From assembly GCA_900767025.1 (NCBI GenBank), contig CAAFXS010000006.1, positions 1 to 22,361 on the forward strand: a stretch of DNA of 22,361 bases, read 5' to 3'. This document shows positions 1 to 6,879 of the stretch, piece after piece. The position numbers were made by a program, and so were the translations under genes. Origin of the DNA: Clostridia bacterium (GTDB lineage Bacteria > Bacillota > Clostridia > Oscillospirales > Acutalibacteraceae). A model generated the notes under the pieces. That model searched no databases. It was not told the origin of the DNA and was given only the letters and a program-made list of their open reading frames with translations. The number at the start of each line of letters is the position of its first letter. The first letter of the stretch is position 1.

Positions 1-204
1 AGTATTGATGATACTACTGTAACTTATGTCTGTGTTGACTGCGGTACAGAAGAAACCAAAGCAAAAGACGAGGTATCGGTAATGTGGAATATTGACTATG
101 TGAATAAACCGCCTCAGCCAATAGATATAGACGACAGCAGTTATCTTGATTTGTTTAAGGACAATATCATCAACGCAAAGGATTTTGCAATACTAATCAA
201 ATAG
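1..204 (+). CDS. 3' end of a secreted-type protein with a degenerate dockerin-like end (partial)
   Basis: An open frame enters from the left edge in frame 1 and ends at TAG (202-204), giving 67 C-terminal residues; the start lies outside the window. It contains a CVDCG cysteine pair of the kind common in repeat-rich surface proteins of gut Clostridia. The last 18 residues, DLFKDNIINAKDFAILIK, fit one dockerin calcium-loop repeat at D1, D5, hydrophobic 8, N9 and D12, but lack the loop N3 and G6. This could be a decayed cellulosome-type or cell-surface anchoring end. No enzyme domain is visible, so the function of the whole protein is unknown. Its last codons overlap the gene remnant on the other strand. 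Confidence 0.5.
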   Translation, partial: SIDDTTVTYVCVDCGTEETKAKDEVSVMWNIDYVNKPPQPIDIDDSSYLDLFKDNIINAKDFAILIK

Positions 205-259
205 TTTAAAGCCTTTTGTGACAGGTTTCGTCTGTTCAATGGCAGCTAAAGGATATTTG
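191..259 (-). pseudogene. Remnant of a second copy of the 3' end of the 605-1732 gene
   Basis: Three short blocks match the region at the 3' end of the 605-1732 gene in the same order: 191-202 to 594-605, 203-222 to 621-640 (17 of 20 bases), and 224-259 to 794-830 (about 33 of 37, one gap). Read on the minus strand, the remnant still gives KYPLAAIEQTKP joined to VTKGFKLFD and a stop. The intact gene has KYPLSAFETDET and, about 50 codons later, FTKGFKLFYYN and a stop. It is therefore an internally deleted duplicate with no visible start or function. Confidence 0.7.
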
Positions 260-278
260 AGGGTTAAGGAAGATTAAT

Positions 279-614
279 ATGGCTATTTTTGATGAAATTA
301 AATCAGGATTAAACGAAGCAATTGAGTTTGAAAAAGGCAATTTGAATGCTGAAACAACCAAGTTAACTATCGAGCCGGTGGCAAAATTTGAACCGTGTGA
401 AATTAAAAAAATTAGGAACAATACCGGTATGACTCAAGTGATTTTCGCAAAGTATATGGGAGTATCAGTCAAAACAGTAGAAGCATGGGAAGCCGGCAGA
501 AATCATCCTGATGGAGCAGCAAGCCGTTTGCTTTCAATAACCCAAAAAGATCCTTCTTTTCCGGTTCAATCAGGAATTTTAACAGTGAATATGTACTCAT
601 CAAATCAATTATAA
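279..614 (+). CDS. XRE-family HTH regulator, NadS/HigA antitoxin-like, no toxin partner
   Basis: A 111-residue protein. The N-terminal part (residues 1-40) with LNEAIEFEKGNL and KLTIEP, followed by the helix-turn-helix at about 41-75 (IRNNTGMTQ, FAKYMGVSVKTVEAWEAGRN), is the pattern of NadS/HigA-type antitoxins, which repress their own toxin-antitoxin operon. Start ATG 279 is preceded by AAGGA at 266-270. The normal toxin gene directly upstream is missing: 205-278 holds only a gene remnant. The last residues (about 98-111) differ from the usual family ending and are encoded in sequence that also occurs at 191-202, so the 3' end may have been rebuilt by recombination. The gene overlaps the convergent gene at 605 by 10 bases. 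It could now be a free-standing regulator. Confidence 0.75.
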   Translation: MAIFDEIKSGLNEAIEFEKGNLNAETTKLTIEPVAKFEPCEIKKIRNNTGMTQVIFAKYMGVSVKTVEAWEAGRNHPDGAASRLLSITQKDPSFPVQSGILTVNMYSSNQL

Positions 615-1732
615 TAAAAAAGCTTAAAGCCTTTGGTGAAATTATATTTATAAATGTAGTAATGAAAAAGCTCATTTAAAAAATCATAGTTATTTTTTGT
701 TATTGAAATAAATACTTTTTTGTCATTGTTTTTGATTACGTCTATTATATTCGCAACTGTTTTGAGATTGATTACGGTTAAATCAAAAGCAACGGTTTCG
801 TCTGTTTCAAAGGCGGATAAAGGATATTTGGTTGCTGAGGCTTGGGTGTGTTTTGTTGACAAAATTGATTTTAATTTTTCCTTAGCCTCAGCCTCTTTTT
901 CAATGGGATTTTTGAAATAGTCTTTAACATAATCTATGTATCCGCTCACCACCGGGATTAGATATGCATACCCTCTTTCAGTGATAGAGCCTGCAATATA
1001 GGTTGGTTCGTCAGGATAAAAAACAGATTTAGATATATTGCATTTTTTGTATTCATTATCTTGAAACAGCCATTTCTTCCCGTTTTTTATTTCAAGAAGT
1101 TCGATAACAGTTTTAACATTGTCGGAAATAATAATCCTGTCAAAGACATTTCGTCTTTCATAATTCAGTGCATCATTGCCAATTAACTCCATAACTCTCA
1201 GCCTGCAGCGGTTTTCTTTTTTCACCGAAACCGAAATCGGATGCGGGAAACTGTAAACAGAAAAATTTCCGGTTTCGGTATTCAAAAATCCTGCTGCACG
1301 GGAGCCTTTATACTGGAGCAAATCGGAATTAGACTCGGCTTTTCGCTTATATGTAAGAGCCAAGGAATTTACAAAGCTTTTTGTTTTCATTAAAACAATA
1401 GAACACATACAGCGGCTGCGTGCAAGGCTGGGACTCTGTCCCAGAGCCTCCCACTGGCCGCTTATCTTTATGTTCAATTCCTTCATTAATTTCATACCTT
1501 TATGCGTATTCGTAAAAGTGTCCTTTTCGTTGTGCTTGACCTGACAATCAACTGCAATGCATTTAACATAGCCCTGAGCTTTTAAACACTTCAATCCCTC
1601 TTTGATTTTCCATTCCTTATCGAATAATCCGCTGCCATAAAGCAGTGTAAAATTAAGAGGAACATATCTGAACATTCCTATCAAATTCATAATATTGAGC
1701 ATTGTTTTGTTCGTTTTAATATCTTCGTTCAT
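605..1732 (-). CDS. Winged-helix protein resembling replication-relaxation family (mobile element)
   Basis: A 375-residue protein with no close family that can be named with certainty. Residues about 10-85 look like a winged helix: a helix LNIMNLIGMFRYVPLNF, then KIKEGLKCLKAQGYV, then a wing ending in THKGMKLMKEL. This arrangement, and the later SRAAGFLNTETGNFSVYSF, recall Replic_Relax proteins found on plasmids and conjugative elements of Firmicutes. The start ATG at 1730-1732 has a strong GGGAGGTG six bases upstream. The gene lies downstream of the DUF6100-like gene on the same strand, 118 bases away. That neighbour is also typical of integrative elements, which supports a plasmid or ICE origin. 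No relaxase or integrase is present in the window. A broken copy of its 3' end lies at 191-259. The role in replication or transfer is inference. Confidence 0.5.
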   Translation of the reverse strand: MNEDIKTNKTMLNIMNLIGMFRYVPLNFTLLYGSGLFDKEWKIKEGLKCLKAQGYVKCIAVDCQVKHNEKDTFTNTHKGMKLMKELNIKISGQWEALGQSPSLARSRCMCSIVLMKTKSFVNSLALTYKRKAESNSDLLQYKGSRAAGFLNTETGNFSVYSFPHPISVSVKKENRCRLRVMELIGNDALNYERRNVFDRIIISDNVKTVIELLEIKNGKKWLFQDNEYKKCNISKSVFYPDEPTYIAGSITERGYAYLIPVVSGYIDYVKDYFKNPIEKEAEAKEKLKSILSTKHTQASATKYPLSAFETDETVAFDLTVINLKTVANIIDVIKNNDKKVFISITKNNYDFLNELFHYYIYKYNFTKGFKLFYYN

Positions 1733-1850
1733 TTCTACACCTCCCTTCGTGATGTTGTTTTAATTTCTTATTAAACATAAAACTGTTGTTAATTGTTTTT
1801 AATTTGCTTTGATTAAAGGCTTTGGCACCACTCCAAAGGGTTTTGACCCG

Positions 1851-2489
1851 TTAGGAGTTGAAATATCCGTCGGGATACACAGTTAAATTCGTATATAAAT
1901 TTTTGTCTGACACATTTTTGATAACAATGGTTATACCGTTATCACTGTTCAGGGATAGCCTGTCTGTAACAACATCTATAACCTGCTTATATTCAAAATT
2001 GTCCGGGTCCGGCTGTACCTTTGAACTGCAATAATTAGTAAAAACAAAGGTTAAATTTTTGTAATTATTCTTGATTTTATTTTCTGCAAAAAACTCCTTT
2101 AATGCTATGTCAAGCGGGTATAAAATTGCATTTGCTTTTGCATAAATTTCATTTAATTTAAGCTTTGAAAGTGAGCTATAATCATTTATATTTTCTAATC
2201 TCTGTCGAATATCCTTAACCTTTTTAAAGGGCAAAAGCGGCGGCATATCAATACTTATTACACCTTCTTCGTTCATTTCAATATTGATTTTGCTGACAGA
2301 CGCAACGGCTTTTTCAAATGATTTTTGATAATATTCAGGCAAATTATTTACTACAAACCGTCTGATATCAAGTGTCAATTCCTCTGATTTTGTCAACAAA
2401 TTTATTGCATTTTTGTCGGTAAAATTAAGCAAAGAATTATACAGCTCCAAGCTTTCCTCAACTAATTTTTTATATTGATAATTATTCAT
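1851..2489 (-). CDS. DUF6100-like protein of mobile elements
   Basis: The chosen start is the second ATG (2487-2489), because a full AAAGGAGG lies seven bases before it. The longer frame to 2519 would place that site inside the gene. This gives 212 residues. The layout resembles DUF6100 proteins as I remember them: an N-terminal helical region, a central MPPLLPFKK segment, a stretch near LDIALKEFF, and then a late TFVFTNYCS and PDPDNFEYKQVIDVVTDRL. The last of these also recalls the acidic metal site of RusA resolvases, but too few key residues match to claim nuclease activity. DUF6100 genes are usually cargo of integrative conjugative elements, in keeping with the neighbours. No function is known. 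Confidence 0.5.
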   Translation of the reverse strand: MNNYQYKKLVEESLELYNSLLNFTDKNAINLLTKSEELTLDIRRFVVNNLPEYYQKSFEKAVASVSKINIEMNEEGVISIDMPPLLPFKKVKDIRQRLENINDYSSLSKLKLNEIYAKANAILYPLDIALKEFFAENKIKNNYKNLTFVFTNYCSSKVQPDPDNFEYKQVIDVVTDRLSLNSDNGITIVIKNVSDKNLYTNLTVYPDGYFNS

Positions 2490-2611
2490 TTCTATCCTCC
2501 TTTCATTTAAAATTTTCATCCCCCATATATATATCGTGCAATTTTTTGTTTTTGGGGAAAAATTTTTCCAGTCCCTCTTATACTTAATCTGCTAAATCAA
2601 AAACCAAAAAT

Positions 2612-2636
2612 AAACGGACTGCTTGGCAGTCCGTTT
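2612..2636 (-). terminator. Intrinsic terminator after the Fic gene
   Basis: A perfect 11-bp stem (2612-2622 with 2626-2636) closes a 3-base loop. On the minus strand it is followed by TTTATTTTTGG, and on the plus strand by TTTT then TTTTTT, so it could act both ways. It lies 52 bases downstream of the Fic stop codon and separates that gene from the DUF6100-like gene. Confidence 0.85.
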
Positions 2637-2688
2637 TGAATTTTTTAGTATTACTTTGTCTCATAGCTCGGCGTTAGGTGAACGTGAA

Positions 2689-3678
2689 TTATAATTTTAC
2701 AAGCACTACCCATTTACCGTTACGCTTTCCGTTTTCTCGTTTAATTAAGCCTTTTTCCTGCATTGCTTTCATTTTGCGTTTTACAGTTCGGTCTGTGATA
2801 TTGAATTTTTCTGCAAGCTCAAATTGAGTTACAAAGGGGTTATTTTTTAAAGCTTTCAAAAAATCCGTCTCGTCCAAAGTGACATTTAAAGTGTCACTTT
2901 GGATGTCACTTTGAAATTCTATTGCTTCAGACAGTGTTTCCTTAATTGTATTAAGCATAAATTCAATGAATTCAGTTGAGGAACCCTCATAATCCGAGTG
3001 GTTAATTGCAGCATAATAATCCTCTTGATTTTTATAAATCATTGATTCAACAGGTAAATATGCAAAAAGTGAATTATACTTTGACAAAATTAATGTTTGC
3101 CACAATCTACCCAGTCTACCGTTTCCATCTAAAAACGGATGTATAACCTCAAATTCATAATGAAATATGCACGATTTTATGATGGGATGCGTGTCATCGT
3201 TTTTTAGCCAAAGCATCAGACATTCAACAGTTTCCGGAACATAATTAGGTAATGTACCTAAATGAATTATCTCTCCTGATACGCTGTCAACAACGCCAAC
3301 AGGCTTTGAACGAAAGACGCCGGCTTCCCCCACAAGTCCTTTCATCATAACACTGTGAGCTTTAAGTAAATCATCTATTGAGTGTGGATTAAGTGTATTT
3401 AATAGTTCATATATCTCATAAGCATTTTTTACTTCTTCAATATCCTTGGGTGGGGCTATTATAGCCTTACCGTTTAAAACAGCAGTAACCTGCTCCAGTG
3501 TAAGTGTATTTTGCTCAATTGCCAATGAATCATGAATAGTTCTAATACGATTAGAACGTCTCAATCTTGGGTTTTTGTCAAACTTTTCTAATGCAGTGGC
3601 TTCGCCCAATAACTGTGAAATATCAGCAACCAAAGAGATAATTTTATTATTCAATTCAAACCTTGGGTTATAGCTCAT
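2689..3678 (-). CDS. Fic/DOC-family protein with C-terminal winged helix
   Basis: A 329-residue protein. The Fic active-site motif is complete at residues 180-191, HPFLDGNGRLGR, with catalytic H180, D184 for the metal, and N186/R188 for the nucleotide phosphates. Fic enzymes normally transfer AMP from ATP to a hydroxyl on a target protein. An N-terminal helix with SLAIEQN (51-57) fits the self-inhibiting (S/T)xxxE(G/N) type, with Q in the place of G/N. Residues about 270-320 (FVTQFELAEKFNITDRTVKRKMKAMQEKGLIKR) form a winged helix, so the protein may bind DNA or control its own gene. ATG 3676-3678 has AGGATGTG upstream. It is a single gene with its own promoter and terminator. The target is unknown. 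Such genes are common in bacterial accessory DNA. Confidence 0.9.
   Translation of the reverse strand: MSYNPRFELNNKIISLVADISQLLGEATALEKFDKNPRLRRSNRIRTIHDSLAIEQNTLTLEQVTAVLNGKAIIAPPKDIEEVKNAYEIYELLNTLNPHSIDDLLKAHSVMMKGLVGEAGVFRSKPVGVVDSVSGEIIHLGTLPNYVPETVECLMLWLKNDDTHPIIKSCIFHYEFEVIHPFLDGNGRLGRLWQTLILSKYNSLFAYLPVESMIYKNQEDYYAAINHSDYEGSSTEFIEFMLNTIKETLSEAIEFQSDIQSDTLNVTLDETDFLKALKNNPFVTQFELAEKFNITDRTVKRKMKAMQEKGLIKRENGKRNGKWVVLVKL
2874..2913. repeat. Inverted and direct repeat inside the Fic linker
   Basis: CCAAAGTGACA at 2874-2884 and its exact reverse complement at 2892-2902 form an 11-bp inverted repeat with a 7-base spacer. A third copy of TGTCACTTTG follows at 2904-2913. The repeat lies in the part of the gene that encodes the linker (SDIQSDTLNVTL) between the Fic domain and the winged helix. 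Confidence 0.8.
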
Positions 3679-3734
3679 ATAATCACATCCTATTATTTAT
3701 AATTCCAAATGACGATTATGTTTTTTATATTATG

Positions 3735-3763
3735 AATATACCATATTTAAGATATAATTACAA
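3735..3763 (-). promoter_or_regulatory. Probable promoter of the Fic gene
   Basis: On the minus strand, TTGTAA (3758-3763) and TATATT (3735-3740) are spaced by 17 bases. Transcription would begin about 50 bases before the ATG at 3678. A second choice, TTGAAA with TAAATA, overlaps it slightly upstream. Confidence 0.5.
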
Positions 3764-3803
3764 CATTTTCAATACTGCACTGTCGTATTAATTTTAAGTA
3801 CTG

Positions 3804-4109
3804 CTAATCCTTAAATATGATTTTTTCATAAACAATATCTATTGCTTTTTGGTGGGGAGAGGTTATATCGTCCTGATTTGCAAAATCCTTCATCAGCTTA
3901 TCGTACAGCTCGCTTGCCTCTTTATCAATCCGTTCAAGGTGATCCCCTATTGTTTCATTGCAAAGCATAGCATTGTACCTTTCAGGCTGAAACTGACGCA
4001 GATAGCCGGCACGGCGTTGTCCCCAAGCACCGATATGGCATTTAGGTTTACTGACCTTTTTTAAATCAAATTCCACTTTTTCGTATGTAATGTTATTTTG
4101 AATTATCAA
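3804..4109 (-). CDS. tnpV: TnpV-family transposon protein, shortened
   Basis: The core IGAWGQRRAGYLRQFQPERY, then a segment with DHLERIDKEASELYDKLMKDFA, is the signature of TnpV proteins carried by mobilisable transposons of Clostridia. Their exact function is not established. The best start is TTG at 4107-4109, because GGGAGG lies seven bases before it; the ATG two codons upstream is only one base from that site. This gives 101 residues. Compared with the family as I remember it, a stretch of about ten residues between the ID.EA helix and the C-terminal IV..I.. helix seems to be missing. The protein may therefore be decayed. No transposase or resolvase is nearby, so it is probably a leftover of a larger element at the edge of the island. 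Confidence 0.7.
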   Translation of the reverse strand: MIIQNNITYEKVEFDLKKVSKPKCHIGAWGQRRAGYLRQFQPERYNAMLCNETIGDHLERIDKEASELYDKLMKDFANQDDITSPHQKAIDIVYEKIIFKD

Positions 4110-4174
4110 AAGCATTCCTCCCGTAAATTTATTTGTGTGTGGAAAAAGCATATTGCCTTAAATAAGAAATTAAG

Positions 4175-4273
4175 AGACTTTGAGAAATGGATGAGAATTA
4201 ATCTTAATTGTCCTTATTGACACGAAAGCATCAATAATAAACTCGGCGTGGTTATCGCCATTTATCAAAGTCT
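4175..4273. repeat. 16-bp inverted repeats bounding a 99-bp segment at the island edge
   Basis: AGACTTTGAGAAATGG at 4175-4190 and, on the other strand, AGACTTTGATAAATGG at 4258-4273 match at 15 of 16 positions and face each other across 67 bases. A third copy (AGACTTCGAGAAATGG) is at 22294-22309. The segment has no convincing gene. It lies between tnpV and the broken end of spoVAD, so it may be a terminal or insertion remnant of a mobile element. Confidence 0.65.
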
Positions 4274-4281
4274 GAAATATC

Positions 4282-4920
4282 TTATGGTCTAAGTATAGCA
4301 TCTACAGGTGCCATGGCCGCACCCATATTATTTGCATCTGTGATACCTAAATCGGTTATTGTTCCGATTTGCAGTGCTTTAATCTTGATGCCACTGCCCT
4401 TTTTCTCTACCACTGCACCGCCTGCTCCTGTTACAGTCCACTGTGCCGTAGGCGGTCTTTGTCCGCCGTATTCAAGTGGAAAACGAAACTGCCTTTCGCT
4501 TGAACAAAAATGGCTTGAGGTTGCCGCAACGATACATTCCGCACCGGCGTCCACCAGCATTGAGCCTACGCATAGCGATAGCGCCATTGTTGAGCAGGCA
4601 CCAAAGAGTCCTATTGACGGAACCTCCAAATCCTTAATGGCAAAAGCCGAGCCCATACACTGATCAAGCAAATCACCGCTGAGTATAAAATCCACCTCGG
4701 CAGGACTTTTATTTGCCGAGGTCAGTGCTCTGATTATAGCATCGTGGAGCATTGCGGACTCGGCAAGCTCATAGGACTGCTGACCCATTGTTGTATCCTC
4801 AAAAATTGCGTCAAAATCCTTTGCAAGAGGTCCCTCCCCCTCTTTTTTGCCCACAACTCCGGCACTGCCGGTAATCACGGGAGGTTTATCAAAAAATACT
4901 GTTTTACCTTTTATGTGCAT
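4282..4920 (-). pseudogene. spoVAD: spoVAD, stage V sporulation protein AD, truncated at the 3' end
   Basis: SpoVAD is the thiolase-fold protein of the SpoVA channel that moves dipicolinic acid into the forespore. Clear family blocks are present: PPVITGSAGVVGKKEGEGPLA, LSGDLLDQ, LFGACSTMALSL, AATSSHFCSSERQFRFP, EYGGQRPPTAQWTVTGAGG and LGITDANNMGAAMAP. The usual length is about 338 residues. Here the frame ends after 212, shortly after the MAP motif, so about the last third is lost. No remainder is found further along. The real start is ATG 4918-4920, because GAGGTG lies six bases upstream; the GTG at 4929 is less likely. The break coincides with the start of the mobile-element segment, so insertion or deletion at its edge probably cut the gene. 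spoVAC and spoVAE are not adjacent; they or an intact copy may be elsewhere. Confidence 0.85.
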
Positions 4921-4957
4921 AAAAAACACCTCGGTAATATTTTAACCAAGGTGTTTT
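4921..4957 (-). terminator. Terminator of the GH13 gene, overlapping the spoVAD ribosome binding site
   Basis: AACACC and neighbouring A residues at 4921-4931 pair with GGTGTTTT at 4949-4957, with an inner GGT/ACC pairing. On the minus strand the hairpin lies just past the GH13 stop codon and ends in TTTTTT. The 3' arm contains GAGGTG, the ribosome binding site for spoVAD, and the T run ends at its ATG. Confidence 0.75.
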
Positions 4958-4969
4958 TGTTTATAATTT

Positions 4970-6823
4970 TTATTTTGAAAACATAGCAAAGCTGTGAGGC
5001 GGCAGGATAATTTTTCCGTATTTGCAAATAAAATCAAAATACGGATAGGAATTATCCCATTCAGGCGAAACGCTTATTTCCGTTTCGGTATCATTATTAT
5101 TAACTGCCACAAGGACTTTACCGTTATTTGAAGCTCTTTCATAAGCAAGTGCAGAGCTTTCACAAAACACAGGAATAAACTCACCGTCGACAAGAGGCTT
5201 TGCACCGTGGCGAATCTGCCCCAGGCGTTTATACCACCCGAGCAGTTTGGCATTTTTATTATCCCACTGCATACAGCCGCGGTTAAAGGGATCCTTCATT
5301 CCCTGCATACCGATTTCGTCGCCGTAATAAACCGACGGCACACCCGGCAGTGTGAACTGAATAAGCGATGCCATTTTCATCATTTCAACGCCTTTGGAAT
5401 AATCCTCATCGCTGAGCTGATTATGAAGATGCTGCCACTGTCTGTCCCTGCCGTTAATGTCCTGACCTGCAAGGCGTGTTATCGCCCTTTCGGTATCGTG
5501 AGTACCGATATGGTTCATAAGAATATTAAGCACCTGAGGCGGATAATTTTCAACAATTGACATAACCGAATTGAAAAAAGCCTCACTGTTTCCGTATTTT
5601 ACAAAGTCAAGCACCGCGTCGGCAAAGGGATAGTTCATAACGGAATCAAGCTGGTCGCCAAGGAGATAACGACGCCTTTCGCCATAGGCAAATTTGTTTG
5701 TGGCGTCCTCCCACACCTCGCCGATGATTACTGCATTTTCGTTTTCGTCTTTAACTGCTTTTCTCAAATCGTCAAGAAAAGCATCCGGCAGCTCGTCAGC
5801 TACATCAAGCCTCCAGCCGTCAACACCGCATTTCATCCATTTACGCAAAATGCCTGTTTTACCGCAGATATAATCACGGTAGCTTTCGTCCTCCTCAACA
5901 ATTTCAGGCAAAAGCTTTATTCCCCACCATGCCTTGTAATCATCGGGATAATCGTTGAATTTATACCAACTGTAATAAGAACTTTCTTTACTGTTATATG
6001 CGCCGAGGGTTTTATACCTGCCGTACATATTAAAATACTTACTGTCGCATCCCGTGTGGCTGAAAACACCGTCGAGAATAATTGAAATACCGTATTTTTC
6101 TTTAGCCCTTTTGCAAAGAGATTTTAAATCATCGTCACTGCCCAAAAGAGAATCGATTTTTTCATAATCCGCCGTATCGTAGCGATGGTTTGAATGGGCC
6201 TCAAAAATAGGATTAAGGTAAATGCAGGTGACGCCAAGCTCCGCAATATAAGGCAGTTTCTGTTCAATACCCTTTAAATCACCGCCGAAATAATCATTGT
6301 TCCAGATGCCGTTCATCTGTTCCTCTTTCCAGTAGGGCTCTTCTCCCCATTTGTGCATTACGCGCTCCCCGGGTACATTTTTCTTTTTTGTTTTTGAATT
6401 ATAAAAGCGGTCGGGAAAAATCTGATAAATTATTCCGCCTTTAAGAAAATCGGGAGTTTTATAATTTTTATCATACACTGTCTGCTGAAATTCACTGCCG
6501 TCGGCAGAAATTTCTCCCCTGCCGTTGCCTGTATTAATCACAAAGGATTTGCCCCAAGGGGTTTCAAGCTCAAAATGATAAAAATACAGACCCGGAGTTG
6601 TGGCGCTGAAATGAAGCTCCCAGTACTCGTAATTATCCCCGCACATACCTGCCCAAAACATACCGTAATAAACCGTGCTCTCGCCCTCTTTGGTAATGGC
6701 AAGATTAGCACAGCTGCAGCCTAAATCCCTGGGCACACAGATACGCAGTCTGCACTGCTCATCTGTGGCAATGGCGGATATTATTGACTTGTAGCTCTTA
6801 TCCCTGGAATTAAAAATCAGCAT
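4970..6823 (-). CDS. GH13 alpha-glucan hydrolase (neopullulanase/cyclomaltodextrinase-like)
   Basis: A 617-residue protein without a signal peptide, so probably cytoplasmic. Residues 1-120 form a beta-rich N-terminal domain of the CBM34-like kind. The GH13 barrel starts at IIYQIFPDRF (131-140). The four conserved regions are present: DGVFSH (251-256), GWRLDVADE with nucleophile D340, GEVWED with acid/base E369, and NHIGTHDT with H442 and D443. A short beta C-terminal domain follows. The family hydrolyses alpha-1,4 (some also alpha-1,6) bonds in maltodextrins, pullulan or cyclodextrins. ATG 6821-6823 has GAGGG four bases upstream. It follows glgP by 56 bases with only a weak terminator between them. 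It probably degrades the short chains left by the phosphorylase. Subfamily specificity cannot be fixed from motifs alone. Confidence 0.9.
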   Translation of the reverse strand: MLIFNSRDKSYKSIISAIATDEQCRLRICVPRDLGCSCANLAITKEGESTVYYGMFWAGMCGDNYEYWELHFSATTPGLYFYHFELETPWGKSFVINTGNGRGEISADGSEFQQTVYDKNYKTPDFLKGGIIYQIFPDRFYNSKTKKKNVPGERVMHKWGEEPYWKEEQMNGIWNNDYFGGDLKGIEQKLPYIAELGVTCIYLNPIFEAHSNHRYDTADYEKIDSLLGSDDDLKSLCKRAKEKYGISIILDGVFSHTGCDSKYFNMYGRYKTLGAYNSKESSYYSWYKFNDYPDDYKAWWGIKLLPEIVEEDESYRDYICGKTGILRKWMKCGVDGWRLDVADELPDAFLDDLRKAVKDENENAVIIGEVWEDATNKFAYGERRRYLLGDQLDSVMNYPFADAVLDFVKYGNSEAFFNSVMSIVENYPPQVLNILMNHIGTHDTERAITRLAGQDINGRDRQWQHLHNQLSDEDYSKGVEMMKMASLIQFTLPGVPSVYYGDEIGMQGMKDPFNRGCMQWDNKNAKLLGWYKRLGQIRHGAKPLVDGEFIPVFCESSALAYERASNNGKVLVAVNNNDTETEISVSPEWDNSYPYFDFICKYGKIILPPHSFAMFSK

Positions 6824-6843
6824 AGTTCCCTCTATACACCAAA

Positions 6844-6872
6844 AGACACGGTGAAAAATTCAAACCGTGTCT
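6844..6872 (-). terminator. Hairpin between glgP and the GH13 gene
   Basis: AGACACGGT at 6844-6852 pairs perfectly with ACCGTGTCT at 6864-6872 across an 11-base loop, 7 bases past the glgP stop. On the minus strand only TTTT follows before GG, so termination is probably partial and some transcripts would continue into the GH13 gene. Confidence 0.6.
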
Positions 6873-6879
6873 GCTGATA

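Noticed and set aside
720..920. Open frame of 66 codons on the plus strand
   Set aside because: It lies fully inside the 605-1732 gene on the other strand, has no ribosome binding site and resembles no family.
1820..1838. CTTTGG-N7-CCAAAG hairpin as terminator of the DUF6100-like gene
   Set aside because: The stem is only six pairs and has no adjacent T run on the minus strand.
4110..4281. Missing C-terminal third of spoVAD in another frame
   Set aside because: No frame in this stretch or further left gives the expected SpoVAD ending (glycine- and cysteine-rich GGSGC region), so a simple frameshift does not explain the truncation.
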